Shown here one piece after another: positions 46,301 to 58,399 of a stretch of 64,000 bases of DNA. This stretch comes from Vanilla planifolia (taxonomy: Eukaryota > Streptophyta > Magnoliopsida > Asparagales > Orchidaceae), in NCBI GenBank assembly GCA_023846275.1, contig CM043874.1, positions 29,299,630 to 29,363,629 of the forward strand, in the 5' to 3' direction. The position numbers and the translations under genes were made by a program. The notes under the pieces are model-generated. The model saw only the letters and a program-made list of their open reading frames with translations, ran no database searches and was not told the DNA's origin. Each line of letters begins with the position of its first letter. Positions within the stretch are counted from its first letter, which is position 1.

Positions 46301-48680
46301 CATTATCATACCATTTGATAAACAAACTAGTGCTTAATAATTCATATCACTTTTGAATGTATCTTACAATCACTAATAATGTACCATATGATCCCACTCT
46401 ACTTTAACATAGTTCATATTACTTACTAATCATACGATATGATTTCTAATATTATATCATATGATTCTTGTACTACCCCTCCATATGTCTATCTTTTCAA
46501 ATAGTCATACTACTACAATAATCCATAGGTGTTGTGTGTTCAATTCATTTTTTACTTTACATATTTTACGATCTCATTTGATCATATTGTATGTTTCCAT
46601 TATTAATATGCCACCATGACATCGTACCATACGATGATACTCAATGTACAAGTCTAGCCATAATATCTTCTCTTGGCACACTTAATTGTTTTTTTTTTCT
46701 CTTATAACTCTGATTGATCATCCAGTACAATCACCTATGTTATAATATATAAGATTCCATATAAGACTCTATGATCCTTCTAATGGACTTCTCTAATGTC
46801 TTAATTTATCATCCAATTTGATTCAGTGCATTATATAAGTACAATCATAACAACTGACTTAACCAACTTGTCTACTATGATCACTGCAACTACACTAGTA
46901 TGTCTATATGTTTTGCCTTAACTACATCATACTTAGCTGATATCCATATAGCCTTTATAAGATAAAAAAGACAACTCTACCAATTATAACAGTGTGATGT
47001 CCATATCGTCCATATGCGATGAGCTCAATAGCTAAACTTGTAGATTAAATACTTCTTATAAAAATATAGCCTTGGACATCATCTAATACGGTGCCTTCAT
47101 TACAGCTTATATAATTCACCATTATACCTTTACAACTGATCTTACCATGCGATGTAGACCATCACAAGAATATGACATATTTAACAATCACAGTCTCTCC
47201 TCTTCTGATTTTCTTTCTCTAATTCTCTTGGTGTCCACTATCTTTTTTGCACGATGAACCCAATGTTTCTTGGGTTATTTCACTAGTAAAATTGACTCTT
47301 CTTGATCCTATCTCTCTACTCATAGAAACACAAAACATACACAATTAAAAAGAAAATAATATTGAGCAATTCTCAAGTCTTACCTCATTAGAGATATTAA
47401 AACTATGAGTTGAAGTTCTCTCTCAATCAAAGCATGACAATTAGAGTTCCCAAAGTTCATAGCAACCTAGATGGACAATACCTTGCTTTGCACACTACAC
47501 TCATCACCCAACTAAATCATGGTTTATTGGAGTAACCTAAGCTTAACTCATTTATGGAATTGTTCTAGGCCCATTAAACGTATTTATAAGCTACAATAAA
47601 GGGTTAGTGAGTCCAAACTTAAAACTATGAGTTGAAGTTCTCTCTCAATCAAAGCAAGACAATTAGAGTTCCCAAAGTTCATAGCAACCTGGATGGACAA
47701 TACCTTGCTTTGCACACTACACTCATCACCCAACTAAATCATGGCTTATTGGAGTAAACTAAGCTTAACTCATTTATGGAATTGTACTAGGCCCATTAAA
47801 CGTATTTATAAGCTACAATAAAGGGTTAGTGAGTCCAAACTATCTCAATTTCTTTAAGATCATTGTTGGATTAAGTTTGGAAAGTTGGAACCATTAGAAA
47901 AATCCATTTATCTAAATACATGTCCCAGAACCACTAAAAATTTTAAAACTACTCACATAGGCTTTGATGCTCAATTGTTTACAAACCCTCAATAAATTTA
48001 ATAAGTAAAAATTTGTCCACTACGACCCTAATTTCATTGTGAAAAAAATTAAGAAACTATAAATCTACCCTAATGCAAAGAAACATTCCTATATTCATAG
48101 ATCAACCATCTATAAATCAATTTTTAACTTTTTAAAATTATAATTATAGCTAAATATTTAAAAACTCATAATTAATTCTCTAGGTATTTGAAATTATAAA
48201 TTCAACATCTTTGACCTTATTTTATAAAGTTTTATCTATTGATATACTAAATAATGTTTGGACCAAATTTGAGTTTATTGAACACTCTCTAATTTCTTAT
48301 TATTATTTTAATACTTTTATGTGTATATAATATATTCTAAGAAATTAACTTGATTAAGTTTAGCTATATATGATAATAATCTTCTTAAATTGATTCTACA
48401 ATTTCTTTCATCTTGATTTAAGTTAAAATGAGAGTTGCTATAATCTTCATTCTTTATAACAATTTTATCTTCAAATTTTTAAAAACTTTTGATTATAAAA
48501 ATCATAATTATTACAATCAAGTTAAACTATATTTAATCTCAATCTTCTTAATTTAATTATATGATTTCTTTTATCTTTATCAAGATAAAAGTGAGCGGCA
48601 TGACAATCTTTCTTCTTTATAAAACTTTTATCCTAAAATGTTTTAAAGATTATGATTGTAAAAATTAGGGTTATTAATCA
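46300..48680 (-). repeat. LTR-like repeat, homologous to 50400-51960
   Basis: Collinear words shared with the second copy include GAACCCAA(T/C), an ACACAATTAAAA/AACAATAATTATAAAACTTAC segment, AATCTACCCTAATGCAAA (48062) against ATATTCTAATGCAAATC (51553), and a CTTGATT(T)A region near the end. A donor-like AG|GTAAGA on the minus strand at about 47380 suggests minus orientation. It includes the 222-bp tandem duplication. Confidence 0.55.
47397..47840. repeat. 222-bp tandem duplication
   Basis: Copies 47397-47618 and 47619-47840 begin TTAAAACTATGAGTTGAAG and differ at about five positions (for example GCATGAC/GCAAGAC, CCTAGATGG/CCTGGATGG, TAACCTAAG/TAAACTAAG). The identity of about 98 percent is far above that of the surrounding repeats, so the event is recent. 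Confidence 0.95.
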
Positions 48681-49084
48681 AAGTGCCCTTGATAATAGTG
48701 TACGAAGTTTATCTCATCATAATAGAGGCAATGCCTCTTATTTCCAACATCTTGTGTTGATGAGAATAAGATCTTTGCCATCTGATGTCGCTATATTTGA
48801 GTGCCTACAATAGTAGGGTGAGAGCTTTGTCTCATATAGCAAGTCACTGGAAAATGTGGTTAAATAAAAAATGTTTTTTCTTAACTTTCTTTATTTTTTG
48901 TGTTTATCAAATCACTAAGAAATAATAAGCTTTTTTCTTTCTCTTATTTTTTGTGTTTCATTTTTCCATTTATAATAACCTTCTTTTTTTCTCAACAAAC
49001 AATTTAAACATTAGAAGATATGTAAGTAGAAGTTGAGATTCAAAAATCTTCTCTTGATTGAGTTTTCTTATAATAAGATGTATT

Positions 49085-49550
49085 GATTATATATCAAGAC
49101 AACTCCATTTGAAGTACAATGCGATAGGGAATGATAATTTCCTATATGCTGGTATAAGGAGGATAAAAAAGCACTTGTCAAGCTATTTATTATTATTAAA
49201 ACTATAATAAAGGTAAATAAGATCAAAGAAAATATATTGAAGGCCCAAGGTCAACAAAAGCAGTATTATGATTCAAAACATAAGATAGTTGAATATCAAG
49301 AAGGATACCAAGTGTTTATATAAGTCTAATGAAAGGAGTCTCAAGGCATTTTTAAGGAGAAAAGCTCAAGACAGGTATATTGGATCATTCCAAATCAATA
49401 TAACAGCAGGTCAAGTGGCTTACAAAGTAGCATTATCAACAAACCTAACAAGGAACCATAATGTATTCCATATTTCTTCAATAAGAAAATCTGTGAATGA
49501 TCTAGCACATGTACTAAACTTGGAAATGTGTATGAGCTACAACTAAATTT
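49085..49550 (+). pseudogene. Chromovirus-type gypsy integrase C-terminal relic
   Basis: Plus-strand blocks: TPFEVQCDRE (relatives APYEALYGR), FPICWY, KAQGQQKQYYDSKHKIVEYQ (relatives AQSRQKSYADxRRRxLEF), GYQVFI, then in the open frame 49289-49546 RYIGSFQI, GQVAYKVALSTNLTRNHNVF and HISSIRKSVND. The HNVFHxSxLRK box is diagnostic of gypsy integrase tails, especially of Tekay/Del-like elements. A frameshift separates the two halves at about 49315. Confidence 0.85.
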
Positions 49551-50399
49551 AATTTATGAGAAAAAAACTAACGAAGTTTTAGCATGAGAAGTTAAAAAAT
49601 TAAAGAATAGAGAAATGTTTCCCTTTTTCTCATTCATTTCCTTCCAAATGTATAGCTTAAATGTTTCCCTTTTAGATCACTATCCTTTGTAAAAAGTATC
49701 ATTAGACATCATAAGGGTATTGTCACCTATAAAAGTTATCCTTGCCTTATGTGATGTATGTCAGAACCTAAATATAGGCAGGCTATCCTCACCCTATATC
49801 ATGTATATTAGGCATCTTGTTTTAATCATATATGTAAGTATCATGTAGTCATGAATTAGTATTCTTGCCCTATTAAGTTATATAATATAGTAACATATAA
49901 GGATAATATATTTAAGGGTATACCAGTCATTTTATTTTATTTCTTTATTTGATAATTTAATATTCTAAATACTCATATTCTAAATTATATTTTAATAGAA
50001 TTTTCTATTATATTGTATGTAAATGACCTTATTTTCAAGTAAATTATTTAATTATACAATGCCATAAAAGAAAGACATAAAAATAAGATGTCACATAAAA
50101 TATGAAAACCCAATAAACTAGTATCAGATTTAAATAAAAAGATAATGTGTAAAACATATTGATATTTATTATGAAAATAATGCCATAAAAAACACTTTAC
50201 TAATATATTTGCATCATAATTAGTAGGTTTACTTAGTATTCAAAATACATGAAATAAAAATCATTCCAATGTCCATAATGCTTATTAGAAAATAACATAA
50301 AAAAATATATCATTTTATAAATTACAAATTAATTTACTAAATGTGGCATTTTAATAAATAATTAAAACCATATATTCTCTTCAAAATAATACTTGTATG
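49551..50399. other. AT-rich DNA after the integrase relic
   Basis: No gene, RNA or repeat edge is recognised. This is the expected position of a 3' LTR, but I cannot mark one. Confidence 0.35.
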
Positions 50400-51960
50400 A
50401 TTACCTTGTCAAATAATCCTCAAAAAATAATTAATTTATATTGTATCAAACTTGTATGATCCAATTAATATAGTACATCAAATCATATAAATTATTTTTT
50501 GTCACAAATAGTACGATTACAATCCCTTTATTGTACTATATGATCCTCTCTATTTCATGAGATTCAGTATATTCATACGATTTAATTTTTGGGATTGTAA
50601 TTGCACGATCCTACTTTGCCTTAATTGACCAACAAGATGATCAATTCATTATTAGATCATTATATAATATCATTTCTGACATTGTATTATACATTCCCTA
50701 TGTAAAAAATTAAGATGATGTACTAGTGTCTATCCTTCATTATACAAAATGATCTCTTTTACCGACCAGTCTGATCTCCTAGACTTAGCCAAACTTTCTC
50801 ACTTAACATCAATAGATCGTATAGTATGATATTGACACCGTTCGTGTATGATTCACTTAACTATTCAATAGTAACTTCATACTTCTAGCACTAGTATGGT
50901 TCAACAAATCATTTACTATAATAGTTTAATTAAATACCACAGGTTTGTCGTAGCCTTAAAAACCCTAGACCTTCACGAGACAATGTATACCATCATACTA
51001 GCATAAAAGTTTCTTGGCAATCGTTATCTTATTTTCATGAGAAACCTATCACTTTCATCCTCTTCCTATGCTGAACCCAACATTACATACCTTTATCATT
51101 AACAAATTCAATTTTCTCATCATCTTTTTTTCTCTCCTAATCTTACCAAAATTTTGAGACTCACATGGCACAATAAAGCAAAACAAACAATAATTATAAA
51201 ACTTACCTTAGTGGCAATGCCTATCCCGTGAATGAAAGGCACTTTATTCACAACTAAGACAGTACAACAGCTTTACTTTTTCTTGGTTTTGCACAATAAG
51301 AAAGCTCATTGAAGCAAAAGTTCTCTTATGAGCTCACCTATGACTTTCTAATAGCATTTAGGAGAATAACACTAGTAGCTTTAAATAGGAGGTTTAAGGT
51401 GGTAATAATGTTGATTTAATCCACCATCTTTCATAAATTTATTATTATATAAAATCAATGCATCTTCCATAAAACTTTGTAATAGTTCTTTATTTACAAA
51501 TATATACTCCACTAGTTCAATTGTAATAGCATCAAAATTAAAGAAATTACAAATATATTCTAATGCAAATCAACATTCTTATATTTTCATATCTATCTTA
51601 CACTAATTAGTTTTCACTTAAGTCGAATTCCAAAAATTACAAATCTATCCTTTGTAATATCTTGAAACTATATTTATATCCAAATCTTTAAAATTTATAA
51701 TGAAGTGTCTAGGTCTCCAAAAATTAAGAAATCAATATCATTAGACTTATCTTTTAGTGTTCTTATTAATATGTGCAAATAATATTCTTGACCTACTTTG
51801 AGCTTATGATATACTCTATAATGTTCTATCTTTATTTTAATATTGAGTTAATCAAGTTCAATCATTTCTAATTGTAACATTCTTGGCTTGATTCTAAGAC
51901 GCCTCCCATCTTGATTAGGGTAAAAATAGGCATTGCTGCATTTTTTAAGGGATTTAGAAG
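50400..51960 (-). repeat. LTR-like repeat, second copy of the 46300-48680 repeat
   Basis: Diverged but collinear with the first copy, from the ATGATC/CATACGAT-rich part through CCCAACATTACATACC (51070) to the TTGATTAGGGTAAAAATAGG end (about 51935). A donor-like AAG|GTAAGTTTT on the minus strand lies at about 51210. Confidence 0.5.
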
Positions 51961-54474
51961 GGCAACCATGTGGATTTGTGTAAGACTCAAAAGCAACCTT
52001 AGAGTGGAAAGAAGAAAATTAGTAGAGCTCTAAATTTTGGTGAGACCATTATAAAAGAAAACATATGTAGGAAAACATTTTTAAAATACATATCTCTGTT
52101 TGATTAATACTTATAGGTTATAAGACTTCAAAATGATATTATTATTTAGCAAATTTTAAGGATGCTTGATATATTAGTTATTATTATGGATGATGTTTAA
52201 TGTAAGTTATTTTTTAATTTAAAAAAAGCTTCAAAGATGATCTCACTTGAAAACATTAAGGATGTTAGATTCCTTTAAAGTGGCAATGTTTGAGCATAAT
52301 ATATTGGATACTTTATTTACAAGTTTTAACTCTTTTAATGGTAATGTAAAAATCTTCACAAAAACAATTGAAAGATTATTTGTGAGAGTTAAAAGATAAT
52401 CTTGTCAAAGAGAGAAGAGAAAGACAAATAAAAATAGAAAATGTTTGGTGAAAGGAAGGTAAAGGTCAAAAGATGGTAGGATGAATAGTTGTTCAAAATG
52501 AAATGAACTTGAATAATAGTTCTAAAGATAAGCCAAAAGAATCATTCATCCATATTTTTATTATAAAATGATGTGTTCTTAAACATGTCCAATCCTTTAT
52601 TAAATAGTCTCTACCCAAACTAATCCTTAAATGATGAAAAGATAAAGGGAGTAAACAAAAAAACTATGAAGATGAAAAAAATAATAAAAATTTAGAAGCT
52701 TACATGAAAATTTTGCTTTGAACTTTATGGCTCTTTCATATGCTCTTATGATATTATATTGTTTGAAATTTGATCCATGCTTTTGGCTAGCTAAATATTA
52801 TCTTCATTACATATTTGCACATGTCTTTGCCACAAAGTCAATGTTGGTTGATTCAACTTACTTTTAGTTTAATATTTTCATGTCTAAATAAGACACTACA
52901 TGGAGCTACAAGAGAGCAATAAGGGCAAGATTTAGCTGGCTTAACCTTAAGGATGCTTTACTTTCTCATTTTTTTGTGTCAATTGTGATAATATTTTCTT
53001 ATTTGATAAGAAGGACATATATTAGAACCTTTACAATAATGTTAATACTTTATTCGATTGAAGATATGTATAAATAATAGTAATTACAATATTTTTAGTT
53101 ATTTAAATGTTGAAATGTTTTTTAGGAAAAATATAATTTTTAATGCAATAAAAGCTGTTTAAAAGTCAATTACTTATAAAAGATTTTATTTTTAAGAATC
53201 TACTTCTACAATGTTTTAAAAAGATTTTATTCAAAAGATGAGTTATTTGTAAAAAATTTTTCTCTTATGTCTTTACTTTAAAGAAAAGAAAACTTTTATG
53301 TTTCAAAATAAATGAAAGAAAGGTAAAGAATTAGATGATGTGGTATTGTAAGCTGAGGTAGGCAAATGTTGCACTCGCCATAGGTGACCTTGTAAAACTG
53401 GCTTTTAACTATCCATACTTCCTTCTTTTATTATATTATTCCCTTTTACTTTTATAGTGTTGTCCAAAATGATATTGGCATATTGTTTGATTTTCTTAGG
53501 AATCTTATAACTTGCTTTACTAACCTAATTATATGGTCCATTCTTTATGTTTGCATCATATGATTTTCTTTGGAAGACTTGATTCCTTCAAATTTGAGCG
53601 TAATATACATGATGTTGAATGTCAACAATTTATAAAATTTTATAGATACCAAAAACACCACTCATATGGTACTTAAGAAGTTAAAACCCATTATGTATGC
53701 GTTTGCATGTATTTGCCTTTATTTGTATGTATATATCTTAAACTCTCAATTTATTTTTCTTAATTCATTATAAATCCAATTGAGCTTCAAAAATTGTAAT
53801 TTAAGAGTCAATAATTGTCTTTAACCTAGTTTTTCTCATTGATATATTTATTTTGACCTTTAACACAACTTTAAATAATTCTACTCTTTTGAGAAAATAA
53901 TAAAATAATATTATTATGATTTGTCCACAAAATATAAGATATTCTTGGTTATGCAATGACTAATTTTATATTTAGTCTTAAGATTATAGATTTTCATAGT
54001 GATTACATTTCATAAACATCACATCATTCACAATGTACAAAAAGATATTGTAAGAGGTATTTTTAGAGAGAGGAGTCATTACTGCACTTGAGATGAGATA
54101 CATAGATAGACTTTATCAAAGTATAGATGTTAAGGAATTGTTTAGAGGTTTAAACATCTATGGCTTTTGCTAAAATGCTTAATAGGGTGATTATTATAGG
54201 TTCTAATGTAGGATATGGTCAACTTAGTCAATGATAAATAGACTAGCTCAACCACAAGTTTATGTCTCAATCACCAAAATGCTCCATAATAATCCTATTT
54301 GATCATAATAATACTTGTATCATGCAAGATTTTTTTATTATATTATTTGACTATAAAGCATCTATTCATTTATTTTGAAACTATGCTTACTAGAATAATA
54401 ATATGACCTTTTAAGCTAGAAAATTCACAATCTATCATATCATTTAATAGAGTTAATGTAGAAATCAATCAATA
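51961..54474. other. AT-rich DNA with no identifiable feature
   Basis: No reading frame above background. Composition is A/T runs with occasional TTGATTAT and AAAGAAAAG words. No tRNA, transposon domain or tandem array is noticed. Confidence 0.4.
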
Positions 54475-54663
54475 ATTAAAGGAAGAGATAGAAATAATAA
54501 AAAATATTTATAACGTTAATAGTTTACCATTAGTTAAGTTCGTTGTTATGCACAATATAGATTGAAAATTAACTTGATAAGTTATAATAAACTGTAGGTA
54601 GAAAATTATAAACATTAGAATAGTGGAATGAAAATTGTAAATATATAGGAAAAGTTAAAAATA
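54475..54663. repeat. Direct repeat, copy 1 of about 190 bp
   Basis: Nearly identical to 56980-57170 (offset 2505 bp). Starts ATTAAAGGAAGAGATAG and ends GGAAAAGTTAAAAA. Only two or three substitutions are visible (GTTATAAT/ATTATAAT, AATAGTGG/AATAATGG). Confidence 0.95.
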
Positions 54664-55940
54664 TTTCTCTTATTAAATATTAAGATATGAAAATTTGTAG
54701 AAGATTTGATGCATAATTTAACAATTTTATAAGATTTTAAAGAAAAGGAAATTAAATTATAAGATTTATTATCGTTAAATGGTTATGTTGATATGTTTCT
54801 TGATAATCTATTAAGGGTACTTCTAGTATCATGCTTTAATGAGGCATACATTGCTATAATACCAAACCTAGTATGATATTATACATTAGGCCAATAATAC
54901 ATCACATGCATATGTATTTAAATATTTTTTTTAAGTATTTTATCATTGTTGTAAAAGAAACACAACATACACCTATTATAAATTATGTCATTAAAATAAA
55001 AAAAATATCAATCCTATAAGTAACAAAATATAAGTAGCTATTAATACAAACTAAAATAATTGTATATTACAAATCCAAAATTGTGCTAAAATACTATCAT
55101 ATGCCTCATAAAACAATAACATTTTATCCTTGTCATTTCTCCTGAGTAGCATATAATGAACCTATAAAAAGTAAATAGCAAGGAATGAGCCAATTACATG
55201 CAAAGAAAGTAAACTTAGAAGTAATATAATATTTTATAATTACTCTTTTATGTAAAAAAAAGGACAATAAACATACAAATTAAAGTTACAAAAAGATAAA
55301 TATGCTAATTTTGCATGTAACAAACTCTTTTCTTGATTTTTCACTAAAATAATGAGGCATGTTTCTTACATGATCATCACATCACAACTAACTATAAGAT
55401 TCATTCTATTGCACCCTACTTCTTTCCCTTTATATATTAATCACTTTTATTTCATAAACTCATTATAAATTTGATAGCATGATCATGCTTACAAAGAACT
55501 ATAAACTGCAAATAAAAAGCAACCCACATGTCCATTCACAATCATTTCATATTACGAAGAACTATAATTTGCTAAAAGAAGTTCAATAGCATGATTCCCC
55601 AAAACAATCTTCTGCTTCACTTTTTTTTTTCTTGCATAAATACATAATTTACCTAAATTAAAACAAAAATTTAATTAAATTATTAAATCACTATGTTAAC
55701 ATTATTTTTCCTTTTTAATTCAAATCAACTAAATTTTAACAAATTTAGTAATCCAATTGGCCAAAACAACTCATTATTTTAACCATAACTTTCCCATTTA
55801 TTATCCAAATTCAATAAGTTTTGAGTGGTTATAAAGATAAAAGAAAGACTACAATTTCATTCCAGGATTTGCCGTAGTAATCCATTAAAGCAACTATGCT
55901 TCATATTTTCCCCAACTTTCTAAAATGAACTATTCTTTTT

Positions 55941-55985
<45 letters not shown>

Positions 55986-56979
55986 TAAAGAACTGCAAAA
56001 AATAAAAAAATTAAAAAAAACTGGAAGAAAACTGTCGTGGATTCAATGACAGCTGTACAGTGCGTCACAGAACGATTTCATATGACAGTGCATTTGAATA
56101 ATCACTTCAAATAAATACTTTTAGTCACGTGTTAGACATGTTAAGTTGGACCACTAATAGATATGGCCGGGATGAGAAGCACTTTAAAACTTGAAGTCAA
56201 CCAACAATTGAGATGAAGATTTATTTCGTGAAAAGGAATTGGTAATATTGACAAAAATGTTGTTAGTTATCTTATTTATCTAATTTTTTACTCTTGGTGA
56301 AATGTTTTAAAAAGTCATTTTTGTAAATTAGTGAGATGTGTCATGTTTATTTAAAATAAATAATAATTATATTAAAAAATTCTATAATATTATCAGAAAA
56401 AATATATTGCATGAACCAATTATAGTCTCTATGACAAAGCTTGATGATTCTCATCATTTTCTTTGGACTTATGTGAATGCAATTGCACATGCCTTACCAC
56501 TAATTCGAAAGTTGATGATAAGTAGAGCATTTGTCTTATGCATTGTAGCAATATGTGTACAATGCCATCAAATTCCTAAGCTTATTAGATGCAATCAAGT
56601 CATGTACCATGCATGCTTGATCATCATCTAACAAATGCAACATAGTAATGTAGCATATCAAACATTCATATAAACGTATTACAAAACAACAAGCATATAA
56701 TATATATAAATACTTTAAAACACCCAAAAAAGTATATAGAATATTTGATGAGACAAGTGCTATACAAATCACTATAAGCTTAAATTGGTGACCAACATTA
56801 AAATCTTCACTTTTGTGCCCTTTCAAGAGCTTGAAAAATTTCAAAGAATCCTTAGTCACAACCCATTCAATTCATTTTATACTTAGACTTTCCAATGCTC
56901 TTGTTTTACACTCATTATTGTAATTTTCCTTCACACTATTCTCTATGTTGTTCCTTAAATTAGAAATTTTTGGGAACAA
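54664..56979. other. AT-rich DNA between the 190-bp direct repeats
   Basis: Holds an (AT)20 microsatellite and, at about 56020-56230, a patch with more G+C and a CACGTG word. The two overlapping open frames at 56338-56631 (plus) and 56536-56859 (minus) show no known domain and compete for the same DNA, so neither is called. Confidence 0.4.
55944..55983. repeat. (AT)20 microsatellite
   Basis: 40 bp of uninterrupted AT dinucleotides, followed by A-rich sequence. Confidence 0.97.
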
Positions 56980-57170
56980 ATTAAAGGAAGAGATAGAAAT
57001 AATAAAAAATATTTATAACGTTAATAGTTTACCATTAGTTAAGTTCGTTGTTATGCACAATATAGATTGAAAATTAACTTGATAAATTATAATAAACTGT
57101 AGGTAGAAAATTATAAACATTAGAATAATGGAATGAAAATTGTAAATATATAGGAAAAGTTAAAAAATAT
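56980..57170. repeat. Direct repeat, copy 2 of about 190 bp
   Basis: Partner of 54475-54663 in the same orientation. Flanks differ on both sides, so the duplicated block ends abruptly. The termini are not TG...CA, which argues against a simple LTR pair. Confidence 0.95.
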
Positions 57171-58399
57171 GTCCAACTGATTGGTATCTCTTATGTCATT
57201 TGATAAAATAATTGTTTTCTTTTCTGAACCAAAGTCCTTAATTATTATAATATCTCACTTGAAGATAAATAATAATAATAATAATAATAATAATAAACAT
57301 AATATATAAGTTATATCAAATGAGTGTATAATGGATTTGATGATTCAAGATTATAAGAAAAAGAAAAACATTGTTACTCTCTTTTCTTCCCTTTCTTCCT
57401 AATGTAAGCACCCACACTATAAGAATAAACCAAATCCCTACCACAACTAATGCACTCACTCATCCCCTTATGATGTTGTAGTAGTAATAAACTCATCGTT
57501 GTCACATTTCTGGAGACATCTTAATTCTCCTCTAATTAAACACTAAAGATACGTTCTTAAAGGTGATGTTGGAACTCGTTTAGATATTAAAGAGACATTG
57601 ATGCGCTTTAGAGGGCATCTATTGTTCCTAAAGTCTTTTTCAATTCCCCTTCTTTGGATCAAAGCTATCATTGCCAACATCAATGCTTAGATTGTCACTT
57701 ATTAGTCTTCTCCAAATGTAAAGAAAACCCTGCCCTATCCAACCTAATATGCCACTTCTTGAGTCTCTTCCAAGTTCGTTTTCTTTCCTCAACAAATCCC
57801 CACAACCTAAATCTAATTTTGATCATGTTTGACACTTTTGACCAAACATTGATCTAGTGTTAAAAAGTTTGGCGAAGTAGATTTGTGCTAACTAATATGC
57901 CTAATCAATTTAATTCATCCAAAATTGACCTCAATCTTATTGTACCCTTAAGTATGATAATCACAAAACTAAGCCATCAATTACAAATAAATGCTTTTAA
58001 GTGCTATTTAGTTGCAATAAATGACTAAAAAAGAGCATGATTCAAGTACTTAGAACTAAAAGAAAGATGAAGACCAACACTTAAGAGCTTTGGCATAACT
58101 TATACACCATATAGCCTTAATCTCAAATCTATGCAGAGTAGCTACCCCTTAAGAATTCATCTACATGCAATTAATCTAGTTTGAGTTATTAATTCCAACA
58201 CTTGTTTTGCTATATGACATGGTGAGGATTACATCCCATCCTTATTCATGCATGCATTGCTAAAATATGTTTTCTAGTTCATAAAATACTTAAGACTTGT
58301 ATTAGGTTAATTATAATATCATTACATATATGCTTTAGAGTCAAGTTAATACTTAAGATAAAGAAATCAAGTTTAAAATAAGTCATATTTCTTACATCA
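57171..58399. other. Non-coding stretch, slightly richer in C
   Basis: Contains the AAT microsatellite and, from about 57400 to 58250, DNA with somewhat more C and G than its neighbours. The frame 57654-57857 has no recognisable domain. I see no gene I can support. Confidence 0.35.
57268..57296. repeat. (AAT)9 microsatellite
   Basis: Nine AAT units plus two bases, uninterrupted. Confidence 0.95.

Noticed and set aside
56338..56859. Two overlapping opposite-strand frames of about 97 and 107 codons
   Set aside because: AT-rich chance openings with biased hydrophobic residues, no motif and no promoter context.
54475..57170. Short LTR element with 190-bp LTRs
   Set aside because: Termini lack TG...CA, and no primer site, polypurine tract or target duplication was visible, so I kept it only as a direct repeat pair.
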